Shown: positions 46,146-54,876 of the stretch, in pieces
Layout of the letters: each line of letters opens with the position of its first letter
How positions within the stretch are numbered: the stretch's first letter is position 1
DNA from: DATEGZ01 sp035519535
GTDB lineage: Bacteria; Acidobacteriota; Vicinamibacteria; Vicinamibacterales; SCN-69-37
Assembly (NCBI GenBank): GCA_035519535.1
Contig: DATIWF010000014.1
Coordinates: 1-64,000, forward strand
DNA: 64,000 nt
Direction: 5' to 3'
The notes under the pieces: model-generated
Seen by the model: the letters and a program-made list of their open reading frames with translations, nothing else
Told to the model about the DNA's origin: nothing
Databases searched by the model: none
Position numbers and translations under genes: made by a program

Positions 46146-47345
46146 TTGCGAGCGTGGCGCCTCGGCGCGCTGTTCGTGGCAATCGTCGTGTGCGGCCTGA
46201 CCGGCGCGCGGCCGCAGGCGCAGCCCCCCGCGATCGTGGCCCAGCTCGATCGCTACCTCGCCGGCGACTCCATCATCGTCGTCTCCGAAATCGCCGCCAA
46301 GAAGGACTTCGACGGCCTGCTGAAAGGGCTCGAGCAGCACGGGCAAGCGTGGGTGGACGCCGGCGCGCCGACGGAGCGGCCGCGGCGCGAGCTGGCGGCC
46401 GCGACGCTCGCGCTCGAAAGCGCGCGCATCGCCGCTGAGACCGATCAGTGGAAGTGGATCCAGCAGGTTCGTCTGAACGCTCCCAACACCGTGCACCTTC
46501 CGAGCATCACCGAGCACTTCCGCGATGGCCCGGCCTACCACGCGCCCGACGCCATCTGGTGGAAGACGCCGCCCAAGCTGATCGAGTGGGGCTGCGCGCT
46601 GCTGCGGCGCGAGCCAACGCCGCTCCCGGCCGAGCGCGTCTGGCAGCTGGCGGCGGTGGCGACCGTCGAGCGCGCGGGCGATTGGGAGTTTCTGATCGGC
46701 AGCCCCTGGGAAGTCCGCGGCAACGTCAAGGACGAAGTCGAGCACCTGTCGCACGTCATCAAGCGCTTCCCCGACGAGCCAAGATTCGCGCTCGCGCAGG
46801 CCGTCGCAATCGAATGGCGCACGTGGCCGCCGGGGTTTCGTCGATCGCGCTCATTCGTCGCCAACCCGAGCGAGGCGATTCGCGCGCTCGATCACATGTC
46901 GAGCGACGAGGTGATCGGTCCGGAGGCTTCGCTCAGGCTCGGGTACCTGCGCTTCCGCACGAACCGCACGGACGACGCGCTCGCGCTCTTCAGCCACGTG
47001 CAGGCGACGACGCGGGACCTGTATCTCGTGTATCTCGCCCACTACTTCAGCGGCCAGGCGCTTGCGCGCAAGGGCCAGACGGCCGGCGCCGAGCGCGAGT
47101 ACCGTGCCGCGCTCGCGACCATTCCGCGCGCCCAGTCGGCGACCGTCGCGCTGGCGGCGCTGCTCGCCGAATCCAGCCGGCACGCCGAGGCCGCCGCGCT
47201 CGTCGACGCGAGCCTGACCGGCGATCAGCCGATGGACCCCTGGCGCGGCTATGAGGCCGCGGACGATCGGTTCTGGCCGGAGCTCATCACGCAACTTCAC
47301 AGCGAGATCATGAACGCCGGCATCCAGGAGGCGCGGCGCCGATGA
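46146..47345 (+). CDS. Secreted TPR protein, first gene of the TPR/VWFA operon
   Basis: 399 residues from TTG 46146 (GGAGG 7 bases upstream). Signal peptide about 1-26 (LGALFVAIVVCGLTGARPQA). Helical repeats are visible from ~90 to 370, with the clearest TPR unit YFSGQALARKGQTAGAEREY around 305-325. The end reads DPWRGYEAADDRFWPELITQ, the DPW..Y signature shared with the TPR proteins or domains at 3775, 47342 and 60749. Its stop overlaps the next start (ATGA at 47342). Expected in the periplasm or on the cell surface; a scaffold for the two VWFA proteins encoded after it. Confidence 0.85.
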   Translation: MRAWRLGALFVAIVVCGLTGARPQAQPPAIVAQLDRYLAGDSIIVVSEIAAKKDFDGLLKGLEQHGQAWVDAGAPTERPRRELAAATLALESARIAAETDQWKWIQQVRLNAPNTVHLPSITEHFRDGPAYHAPDAIWWKTPPKLIEWGCALLRREPTPLPAERVWQLAAVATVERAGDWEFLIGSPWEVRGNVKDEVEHLSHVIKRFPDEPRFALAQAVAIEWRTWPPGFRRSRSFVANPSEAIRALDHMSSDEVIGPEASLRLGYLRFRTNRTDDALALFSHVQATTRDLYLVYLAHYFSGQALARKGQTAGAEREYRAALATIPRAQSATVALAALLAESSRHAEAAALVDASLTGDQPMDPWRGYEAADDRFWPELITQLHSEIMNAGIQEARRR

Positions 47346-49348
47346 GGCGCGCCGGCCTCGCCGCGATCGCGCTCTGCAGCGTTGCCGCCGCAGCGCTCGG
47401 ACTGGGAGCGCAGACCCCGCAGCCCCAGGCCGTGTTTCGCGCCACCACCGACCTCGTCACGATCGACGTCGCCGTGCGATCGAACGGCCAGCCAGTCGGC
47501 GGCCTCGGCGTCGCGGACTTCGTGCTGCTCGACAACGGCGTGCTGCAGACGGTCGAGGTCGCCGAGCTCGAGGCCGTGCCCGTCGACATCACGATCATGA
47601 TCGACGCCAACGAAGACGACGCGGACAACACGCGCGATCTCGTCGCGCAGGCGCGGCAGATCGCCGCGCTGGCCCGGCCGACCGATCGCGTGCGGGTGAT
47701 GAAGATCAGCACCTACGTGAGCGACCTGATTCCGGCGTGCGAGAAGGCCGAGCTGCCGGCGATTCCTGACCTGGCCGGCACGGGCCTGTCCGCCGCGCAG
47801 GACGGGCTCGCGATGGCCCTGTTGCGGCACGTCGAGCCCGACCGCCGGCACCTCATCATCGCGCTGACGAACGGAATCGACGCGATCAGCACGATCGACG
47901 CCCCGACGGTGCGCGAGCTGGCGCGGCATTCGCCGGCCACGCTGTACATCACGCAGGTGAACGTCGCGCTCGACGATCCGCATCTGCATCCCCCCGGTCA
48001 GAACATCTACGTGGGCCACCGCGAGCGCAACGAGCGCGAGGTCTGCGGCGCCTCAGGCGTCTGCACGCCCAGACGCCCATACTGGCGCCCATACGACGAC
48101 GAACAGTTCGACGTGCTGAAGGAGGCCGCCGAGATCACGGGCGGCGATCTGTTCGTGCCCGGCGTGTTCACGAACCGGACGGCCGCCGCCGTGTTCGAGA
48201 AGGCCTTTGCCGACTACCGCCGCAGCTACGTCCTGCGTTACACCCCGCAGGGCGTGGCGCGAACCGGCTGGCACGAGGTGTCGGTGACGCTGCCGGCGCA
48301 CCCCGGCGTCGAGATCAAAGCGCGTCGCGGGTACGCGATGGACGCGAGCGGCCGGCCGCCGGGAGCCGCCGGGGCCTCAACGGCGCCTGCCGCTCCGGCT
48401 GTCCTCGCGGCGCTGCCGGTACGCCTGACGCCCACCGCGGCGATCGCCGACCTCACGGCCGCCTACGACGCCGGTCAGTACGACGACGTCGTCGCGGCGC
48501 TGGCAGAGCGCGCGCGGCCGGTCGATCTGGTCCGCGAGTACCAGCGTGCCGGCAACCCCTGGCCCGCCAATCCGAAACGCGAGGCCGCGTTCGCGCTCGA
48601 GCTGGCCCACGCCGCACTCCACAGCCCGGCTCGCGACGCGCACGACGCCGCGATTCAGCTGCTGAACGTCGAGCGCAAGCTCGTCCGCGATTCGCTCGGC
48701 CCCACGCCGTTCGAGCACTACTGGCTGTGGGGCGCGGTGATGGTGCTGGAAGCCGCGAACCAGCCGATCGCGGCGAAGCCATTCGTGGACGACGCCATCG
48801 CACGCTTCCCGGACGAGCCGCGATTCCTGCTCGCGCGCGCCGTGTTTCTCGACCAGACCCACGCCCTCGACCTGCTCACGCCCGCGACGGCCGCGTTCGT
48901 GAAGCAGGTGAGCGAGGCCTACGACCGCGCGATCGCGAACGACCGCACCGCCGACGAGGCGCGCCTGCGCAAAGCGAAACTGCTGCAGCGCTTCGGCCAC
49001 GGGTCGGAGGCCCTCGAGCTGCTCGACGCAATGCACGACAGCAAGCAGGATCCAGGCCTGACGTATCTGCGCCATCTGTTCCGCGCGCAGGCGCTCGACG
49101 CCCTCCTCCGATACGACGACGCCACCGCGGAGTACCGCGTGGCGCTCGACTCCTGGCCACAGGCGCAGTCGGCGCGCGTCGGCCTGATGGCGGGACTCCT
49201 CCGGCAGGGTGACCGCAGCGGCGCCGAAACCCTCGCGGAGGCGATTCAGGCGGCGCCGGCGACGGCCGTCGATCCATGGTGGGGCTATTGGCTCGGCGAC
49301 TATCGCTTCTACGGCGAGGTCATCAGACAGCTGCGGGAACAGCGATGA
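47342..49348 (+). CDS. VWFA-TPR fusion protein, metal site lost
   Basis: 668 residues. Signal peptide about 1-24. Residues 30-340 form an acidobacterial-type VWFA domain (ATTDLVTIDVAVRSNGQPVG; tail IKARRGYAM). The metal motif DxSxS has become DANED and the second-loop aspartate is asparagine (LTNGID), so the MIDAS site is gone. Residues ~360-668 are TPR-like and end DPWWGYWLGDYRFYGEVIRQ, the same signature as in the free-standing TPR partners. This fusion shows directly that the TPR and VWFA parts act together. Its stop overlaps the next start (ATGA at 49345). A CxxxxxC loop (CGASGVC, about residues 236-242) is an insertion. Confidence 0.88.
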   Translation: MRRAGLAAIALCSVAAAALGLGAQTPQPQAVFRATTDLVTIDVAVRSNGQPVGGLGVADFVLLDNGVLQTVEVAELEAVPVDITIMIDANEDDADNTRDLVAQARQIAALARPTDRVRVMKISTYVSDLIPACEKAELPAIPDLAGTGLSAAQDGLAMALLRHVEPDRRHLIIALTNGIDAISTIDAPTVRELARHSPATLYITQVNVALDDPHLHPPGQNIYVGHRERNEREVCGASGVCTPRRPYWRPYDDEQFDVLKEAAEITGGDLFVPGVFTNRTAAAVFEKAFADYRRSYVLRYTPQGVARTGWHEVSVTLPAHPGVEIKARRGYAMDASGRPPGAAGASTAPAAPAVLAALPVRLTPTAAIADLTAAYDAGQYDDVVAALAERARPVDLVREYQRAGNPWPANPKREAAFALELAHAALHSPARDAHDAAIQLLNVERKLVRDSLGPTPFEHYWLWGAVMVLEAANQPIAAKPFVDDAIARFPDEPRFLLARAVFLDQTHALDLLTPATAAFVKQVSEAYDRAIANDRTADEARLRKAKLLQRFGHGSEALELLDAMHDSKQDPGLTYLRHLFRAQALDALLRYDDATAEYRVALDSWPQAQSARVGLMAGLLRQGDRSGAETLAEAIQAAPATAVDPWWGYWLGDYRFYGEVIRQLREQR

Positions 49349-50247
49349 GGCGATGGCGCGCCGCGCTGCTCGCCTGTGTCGCGACGGCTGGCGCCGTCGC
49401 GCTGCCGCGCGCGCAGGACCCGTCGCAGCGCCAGCCCACGTTCCGCGGCGGTACGGACGCCGTCCGCGTGGACGTCTCGGTCCGGGAGAACGCGAAGGTC
49501 ATCGCCGGACTCACGGCATCGGACTTCCAGATCTACGACAACGGCGTGCTGCAGCAGGTCGCTGACGTGAGCTACGGCAAGCTGCCGATCGACGTCACTG
49601 TCGCGTTGGACGTCAGCCTGAGCGTCGGCGGCCAACTCCTCACGAACCTGCGCCGGGCGGTCCTGCAGCTCTTGAGCGATCTCGGCCCGGACGACCGGCT
49701 GAAGCTCGTGACGTTCAACATGCGAATCGCCAGGATTGTGGACTTCACCACGAGCGCCTCCGACGTCGAACAGGCCATCCGCTCCGCGGCGGCCGGCGGC
49801 GGGACCTCCGTGTTCGATGCGATCGCGGTTTCACTCGTGTCGGCGGCGCCCCTCGATCGCCGTCAGCTCGTCGTGCTCTTCACCGACGGCGCCGACAGCA
49901 CGAGCCTGGCAACGCCGCGGCTCCTCGTCGACATTGCTCAGCGCACCAACACCTCGCTCACGTCGGTCGTCCCGAGCGCCCTCGTCAACGCGGGCACGCG
50001 CGGCGATCCGCGCGCGCGCCTGCTGACGCTCCAGCGCCTGGCCGGCGAAACCGGCGGATCCGTCATCCCGGTCGGCAGTGACCTGACCGCGACGTTCCGC
50101 CGCGCGCTCGACGAGTTCCGGTCGAGCTACGTCCTGCACTTCATCCCGACCGGCGTCACGCGCGCCGGGTTCCACACCCTCGACGTGCGCGTCAAAGACC
50201 GGCCGAAGCTCACGATTCGGGCCAGGCGCGGCTACTTCGGCGGCTGA
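49345..50247 (+). CDS. VWFA-domain protein (acidobacterial type), intact metal site
   Basis: 300 residues from ATG 49345, coupled to the VWFA-TPR fusion. Signal peptide about 1-23. The family lead-in (FRGGTDAVRVDVSVRENAKV) is followed by the VWA core with a complete DxSxS (DVSLS), the threonine loop GGGTSVFDAI and FTDGADSTS, so metal-dependent ligand binding is expected. Ends in IRARRGYFGG, the family tail. As the third gene of the operon it is the likely ligand-binding member while the fusion protein is structural (inference). Confidence 0.9.
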   Translation: MRRWRAALLACVATAGAVALPRAQDPSQRQPTFRGGTDAVRVDVSVRENAKVIAGLTASDFQIYDNGVLQQVADVSYGKLPIDVTVALDVSLSVGGQLLTNLRRAVLQLLSDLGPDDRLKLVTFNMRIARIVDFTTSASDVEQAIRSAAAGGGTSVFDAIAVSLVSAAPLDRRQLVVLFTDGADSTSLATPRLLVDIAQRTNTSLTSVVPSALVNAGTRGDPRARLLTLQRLAGETGGSVIPVGSDLTATFRRALDEFRSSYVLHFIPTGVTRAGFHTLDVRVKDRPKLTIRARRGYFGG

Positions 50248-50277
50248 GCCCGCCGGACGCGCGGCGCCCGCCGCGCG

Positions 50278-51699
50278 CTACCGGTCGTCGCGGTCGTCGT
50301 GGTCCTTGTCCTTGAAATGCTGCGGCTGGTAGCCCGGCAGATCGCCCGAATCGAACGCGAACACGAACCACCGGTTCGGGTTGCTCGTCGTTGTGCCGTG
50401 CGCGTTCGGCACGACCGGCAGGTAGTCGTTGTCGTTCGCGACGTACAGCGTGTGCTTGATGACGCCCTTGATCGTGACGTCCTGCCCGAACGCCAGACCC
50501 TCGAGCTTCGCGGGAATGTCGAACGGGCTCATGCCGTTCGCGGTCAGCACGGCGACGATGTCCAGGAAGAGCTGCTTGGGCACGGCATGCGGCGCGAGGT
50601 TCGCCTGACCGCTGATGTGGCTGACGTCCGAGGCGCCCGCCAGGTCGATCTTGTAGAGCCGCTTGAAGACCGCCTGCGAGTCGTCGGCGAGGCCCTTGCT
50701 GTCGCGCTCGTCCACCAGGAACTCGTGATCGTTCACCGCGAGAATCTCGGAAATCGTCGTCTTGACGCTGCCGTCGAGCTGATACGCGTACTGGCGGGTC
50801 TGGCCCGTCCTGGTGTCGATCGTGACGATGCGCGTCACGCCGCCTTTGATGTCGCCCCCGTCCTGCAACAGCGGGCTCTGCATCGCACCCACGAGCGTGC
50901 GTCCGTCGGGCGTGATGGCCAGGCCCTCCATCCCCTTGTTCGTGACGCGGCCGACATGGTTGTTCGCGATCTCGTCGTTGCCAATCGCGCTGAGGTTCTG
51001 GACGGCGAACGTCGAGGGCAGCGAGAAGATCCGGGTCCGGCGGCCGGTTCGGCGGTCGAACTCGTAGACGTACGGTCCGTACTCGTCGGAGATGAACACG
51101 TGCTCGCGGTCCGCCGACACGCGGATGCCCTCGGGATCGAGCCGCGCGTTCAGCGGGTTCGTCGAGGGCAGGCCCGACTCGAAGCCGTCGGAGCGGCCCG
51201 TGAAGTAGTTGGTGTGATCGAGCTCGTTCAGCGCCGGTGCGCCGTCACCGACGGCCCCGCAGCCCGGGCCGTACACGAGCGGCGCGTGCGTCGAGAGGGG
51301 CGTCGTCGCCACCACCATCGGCGTCAGCGTGAACGGCAGCGCCGGCACCATTTTCGGATCGCTCGGAGCCAGCGTCATGTGCAGCGTGTGGAACCGATTG
51401 ATGTACGTCACCGTGTCGTCCGTGCACGCGTTGAACATCACGGCATTCGGCCCGCGGTCCGGCAGGGCAAGGAAGTCGTCGCCCCCGGCGTACGCCAGCG
51501 CGGAACCGATGCCGCCGAGCCGGTTGCCGGCGACGCCGTTCTCGAGGGGCGGCGCCGTCTCCGTCGCAAAATCCTCGTAAAACCCGCTGATCGTGCCGAT
51601 CGCAATCAGCACCGGGCCGGCGGCTTGCCCGGACGTCGCAAACAGCGTCGCACACAGGGCGGCCGCAAGCGCCGCAGTCGTGATCCTCGTCATCCTCAT
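50278..51699 (-). CDS. Secreted phytase-like esterase domain protein
   Basis: 473 residues from ATG 51699 (GGGAG upstream). Signal peptide about 1-26. The body follows the esterase-like/phytase-like propeller family: FLALPDRGPNAVMF, LDPEGIRVSADREHVFISDE, YGPYVYEFDRRTGRRTRIFS, NKGMEGLAITPDGRTLVGAM, LAVNDHEFLVDERDSKG, KLEGLAFGQDV, LYVANDNDYLPVV. The acidic DE/DND motifs would bind calcium. The C-terminus is an Asp/Lys/His-rich tail (KDKDHDDRDDR). Extracellular; hydrolysis of phosphate esters is possible but unproven for this family. Convergent with the TPR/VWFA operon. Confidence 0.88.
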   Translation of the reverse strand: MRMTRITTAALAAALCATLFATSGQAAGPVLIAIGTISGFYEDFATETAPPLENGVAGNRLGGIGSALAYAGGDDFLALPDRGPNAVMFNACTDDTVTYINRFHTLHMTLAPSDPKMVPALPFTLTPMVVATTPLSTHAPLVYGPGCGAVGDGAPALNELDHTNYFTGRSDGFESGLPSTNPLNARLDPEGIRVSADREHVFISDEYGPYVYEFDRRTGRRTRIFSLPSTFAVQNLSAIGNDEIANNHVGRVTNKGMEGLAITPDGRTLVGAMQSPLLQDGGDIKGGVTRIVTIDTRTGQTRQYAYQLDGSVKTTISEILAVNDHEFLVDERDSKGLADDSQAVFKRLYKIDLAGASDVSHISGQANLAPHAVPKQLFLDIVAVLTANGMSPFDIPAKLEGLAFGQDVTIKGVIKHTLYVANDNDYLPVVPNAHGTTTSNPNRWFVFAFDSGDLPGYQPQHFKDKDHDDRDDR

Positions 51700-52002
51700 C
51701 GAAGTGGCTCCCGCGGGCGTTGGTTGACGGCCCGACGGCCGGCCATTCTGACGGGCGGCTTCGACGCGCGTGCAACGGCCGCGTCAACTTGTCGTAAACG
51801 GGCGACGCAGACCCGGCCAGGCTCGGACACGAGGTGCAACAAACCGCATCGTCCGGTGGGCAATGTACTGCCCTGCTGCTGACGATTCCCCGACGCGCGC
51901 GCAATATTCGGCGGCCGCGCGCACGCCTGCCTCCCCGACTCCAGCGGCTCCGCCCGATCGGCGGGGGCACGAAATATGCGATCCGTCCCGGACGGAGGTG
52001 CT

Positions 52003-52461
52003 ATGCCCAGCCTCGTGAGCCAGATCCCGCCGAGCCTGCAGGCCGAGCACGCCGAGCTCAGCGCCGATCTCGGGCGTCTCGCGGACGAACCGGGTCAGGT
52101 TGGCGCGGCAGCGCGCGAGGTGCTGGCGTTGCTCGGTCCCCATCAGGCGCGCGAAGAGCAGTTCGTCTTTCCACCCCTCGGCGTGCTGTTGCCGCTGTGC
52201 GACGGTCGGATCACGCCCGACATGGGTCCCGTGCTCGCGCTGGCGCGGCAGCTCAAGTCGCTGATGCCGAGGATGTTGGAAGAGCACATCGCGATCGTCG
52301 GCGCCTTGCAGACGCTGGCGGACACCGCGCGGGAAGTCGGCCGTCCAGACGCCGCGCTTCTGGCGCACCAGATCATCGCGCACGCACAATTCGAGGAGGA
52401 AGTCCTCTATCCGGCAGCGATTGTGATTGGCGAGTACCTCGCCACCAGGCTCGAGCGGTAG
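52003..52461 (+). CDS. Hemerythrin HHE-domain protein
   Basis: 152 residues from ATG 52003 (GGAGG 5 bases upstream). Four-helix hemerythrin/HHE pattern: EHAELSADLGRL (helix A), LGPHQAREEQFVFPPL (helix B, H-x3-E), LEEHIAIVGALQTL (helix C) and ALLAHQIIAHAQFEEEVLYP (helix D, H-x4-H-x3-E). These His/Glu residues bind a di-iron centre that takes O2 or NO. It sits 28 bases upstream of the NfnA-like gene, so it probably belongs to that operon; protection or O2 sensing for the oxygen-sensitive 2-oxoacid oxidoreductase is an attractive role. Confidence 0.85.
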   Translation: MPSLVSQIPPSLQAEHAELSADLGRLADEPGQVGAAAREVLALLGPHQAREEQFVFPPLGVLLPLCDGRITPDMGPVLALARQLKSLMPRMLEEHIAIVGALQTLADTAREVGRPDAALLAHQIIAHAQFEEEVLYPAAIVIGEYLATRLER

Positions 52462-52489
52462 GACCAGCCTTCGAAACGCAGGTCGAAGA

Positions 52490-53365
52490 ATGAGCTACCA
52501 GCCGTCGTCTTTCGAGATCGTCTCGCGCGAAGATTTCTCCGACGTCACGTACCTGCTCGAAGTGCGCCATCCGCTGATGTCCCGGGCTGCCAGGCCCGGT
52601 CAGTTCGTCATCGTCATGTCCCACGAGCGGGGCGAGCGGATTCCCCTGACGATCGCCGACTTCTCTGCCGAGCGACAGACGATCACGCTGGTCATCCAGG
52701 CCGTCGGCAAGACGACGAAGGAAATGCAACAGACCTGCACAGCGGGGACGGCGCTCTACGCCGTGGTCGGGCCGATGGGCGTGCCAAGCGCATTCAGTAG
52801 CGCCAGGAAAGTGCTCTGCGTCGGCGGCGGCCTGGGCGTCGCGCCGGTCTTTCCGCAGGCCCGCGGATTCAAGGAGCGCGGCGCGTACGTGATCAGCGTG
52901 CTGGGATTCCGGACCCGCGCGCTCGCGTTCTGGCTCGACAAGTTCGCCGCGACGTGTGACGAGGTCATTCTCTGCACCGACGACGGATCGGCGGGCGTGA
53001 CAGGCAACGTCACGGAAGGGATCAGAGACGCCATCGCCCGGCATCCCGACATCGACGAGTGCATCGCGATTGGTCCGCCCATGATGATGCGGGGATCTGC
53101 CGAGGCGACTCGTCCCCACGGGATCAAGACGATGGTCAGCCTCAACCCGCTGATGATCGACGGCACCGGCATGTGCGGCGGCTGTCGCGTCAAGGTCGGC
53201 GGCCAGGTGAAATTCGCGTGCGTGGACGGGCCGGACTTCGACGCGCACCAGGTGGACTTCGACGACCTGACGCTGCGCCTGCACCGGTTCGCCAGTCAGG
53301 AGCAGGTCGCGATGCATCGCTGGTCGGAGGCCTGCCGGTTCAAGGCGGACGCACTGAGCTCGTGA
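52490..53365 (+). CDS. nfnA: NfnA-like FAD/[2Fe-2S] subunit (ferredoxin-NAD(P) oxidoreductase alpha)
   Basis: 291 residues from ATG 52490. FAD-binding barrel (RPGQFVIVM, IPLTIADFSAERQTITLVIQ), NAD-binding domain (CVGGGLGVAPVFPQARGFKE) and a C-terminal cluster loop DGTGMCGGCRVKVGGQVKFA followed by CVDGPDFDAHQVD, the 3Cys+Asp [2Fe-2S] site of the small Nfn/sulfide dehydrogenase subunit. Family members (NfnA/SudB) form heterodimers with a GltD-like large subunit and either bifurcate electrons (NADH-dependent reduced ferredoxin:NADP+ oxidoreductase) or act as plain ferredoxin-NAD(P) reductases. The large subunit follows with a 1-base overlap. Confidence 0.9.
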   Translation: MSYQPSSFEIVSREDFSDVTYLLEVRHPLMSRAARPGQFVIVMSHERGERIPLTIADFSAERQTITLVIQAVGKTTKEMQQTCTAGTALYAVVGPMGVPSAFSSARKVLCVGGGLGVAPVFPQARGFKERGAYVISVLGFRTRALAFWLDKFAATCDEVILCTDDGSAGVTGNVTEGIRDAIARHPDIDECIAIGPPMMMRGSAEATRPHGIKTMVSLNPLMIDGTGMCGGCRVKVGGQVKFACVDGPDFDAHQVDFDDLTLRLHRFASQEQVAMHRWSEACRFKADALSS

Positions 53366-54876
53366 TGGCCGACAAACCGAAGAAGAAGACGATTCGCACG
53401 ATTCCACAGGCACGCACGCCCGTGCGGGAGCAGGATCCGCTCGAGCGGGTCCGGAACTTCTCGGAGGTGTCGGCCGGCTATCGCCGCGAGGACGCGCTCA
53501 TCGAAGCCGAGCGTTGCCTCGTCTGCCCCGACCAGCCGTGCGTCGCGGGGTGTCCGGTCAACATCAACATCCCCGGGTTCATCCAGAAGATCGGGCAGCG
53601 GGATTTCCGCGGCGCGTACGACGTCATCACGGCCACCAATCTGCTGCCGGCGGTGTGCGGCCGCGTGTGCCCGCAGGAATCCCAATGCGAAGGCGTGTGC
53701 ACGGTCGGCGACACGCTCGAGCCCGTGGCGATCGGCCGGCTCGAGCGCTGGGTGGGCGACCTCGCGATTCAGGAGGGCTGGGCGAACATCCCGCACATCG
53801 ACCCGGCGCCCTTCAAGGTCGGCATCGTCGGCTCCGGTCCCGCCGGCATGGCGTGCGCGGCCGACATGGTGAAGGCAGGCTGCGACGTCACCGTGTTCGA
53901 GGCGTTTCATCAGCCGGGCGGCGTGCTGCGGTACGGCATTCCTGACTTCCGCCTGCCGAACGAGGTCATCGACGCGGAGATCCGTAATCTGGTCAAGCTC
54001 GGCGTCAAGTTCGAGTGCAACACGCTCGTCGGGCGGCTGTTCACGATCGAGCAGATGCTCGACGAGATGGGCTTCGACGCGGTCTTCATCGGCACAGGCG
54101 CGGGATACCCGGCGATGCTCGGCATCCCGGGCGACTCGCTCAACGGCGTCCTGTCGGCGAATGAACTCCTGACGCGCTGCAATTTGATGCGGGCGCGAGA
54201 CTTTCCCAACTACGACACGCCGCTGCCGCCCGGCCGGCGCGTGGCGGTGGTCGGTGCCGGCAACACGGCGATGGACGCGATGCGCGTGTGCCTGCGACTG
54301 GGCGCCGAGCGGGTGTCGTGCATCTATCGTCGCAGCAAGGCCGAGTGCCCGGCGCGCGCCGAGGAAGTGCACCACGCCGAGCAGGAAGGCGTTGAATTCC
54401 ACTGGCTCACCAATCCTGTCGAGGTACTCGGCGACGGCGCGGGCGGCGTGCGCGGATTGCGGTGCGTGCGGATGGAACTCGGCGAGCCCGACGCGTCGGG
54501 CCGGCGCCGGCCGGTGCCAATTCCCGGCAGCGAGCACGAGATCGAGACCGACCTTGTCGTGTTTGCGATTGGAACGAACGCCAATCCGATCATGGGTCAG
54601 ACCTCGACCCTACGCCTGAACGCACGCGGCTACATCGAGACCACTGACGACCTCGCGACATCGGTCGCCGGCGTCTTCGCCGGCGGCGACATCGTCACCG
54701 GCGCGGCCACGGTGATTGAGGCGATGGGCGCCGGTCGAACGGCGGCACGGAACATGAAACGGTACCTCGGGATCCGCGATCCGAACGCCCCGTACCGGCC
54801 GGCGCGTCCGAACGGCGCCGGCACGCTCTTCGGCCTCGATGCGCGCGAACACAATTTCATCCGGGTGCGCGAATGA
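53365..54876 (+). CDS. nfnB: NfnB/GltD-like large flavoprotein subunit
   Basis: 503 residues from ATG 53365 (TGATG overlap with nfnA). Two N-terminal [4Fe-4S] sites: C51-x2-C-x4-C-x3-C63 (CLVCPDQPCVAGCP) and C98-x3-C-x5-C-x3-C112 (CGRVCPQESQCEGVC). Then FAD-binding VGIVGSGPAGMACA, PGGVLRYGIPDFRLP, NADP-type VAVVGAGNTAMDAMRV and the final GVFAGGDIVTGAATVIEAMG. The same architecture serves in glutamate synthase beta (GltD) and in NfnB; linkage to an NfnA homologue and to KOR genes, with no gltB nearby, favours Nfn. The stop overlaps korA (ATGA, 54873-54876). Confidence 0.92.
   Translation: MADKPKKKTIRTIPQARTPVREQDPLERVRNFSEVSAGYRREDALIEAERCLVCPDQPCVAGCPVNINIPGFIQKIGQRDFRGAYDVITATNLLPAVCGRVCPQESQCEGVCTVGDTLEPVAIGRLERWVGDLAIQEGWANIPHIDPAPFKVGIVGSGPAGMACAADMVKAGCDVTVFEAFHQPGGVLRYGIPDFRLPNEVIDAEIRNLVKLGVKFECNTLVGRLFTIEQMLDEMGFDAVFIGTGAGYPAMLGIPGDSLNGVLSANELLTRCNLMRARDFPNYDTPLPPGRRVAVVGAGNTAMDAMRVCLRLGAERVSCIYRRSKAECPARAEEVHHAEQEGVEFHWLTNPVEVLGDGAGGVRGLRCVRMELGEPDASGRRRPVPIPGSEHEIETDLVVFAIGTNANPIMGQTSTLRLNARGYIETTDDLATSVAGVFAGGDIVTGAATVIEAMGAGRTAARNMKRYLGIRDPNAPYRPARPNGAGTLFGLDAREHNFIRVRE

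Noticed and set aside
53365..54876. Annotation as glutamate synthase small subunit (GltD)
   Set aside because: The fold is shared, but there is no large glutamate synthase gene next to it and it overlaps an NfnA-type subunit gene, so the Nfn reading is better supported.
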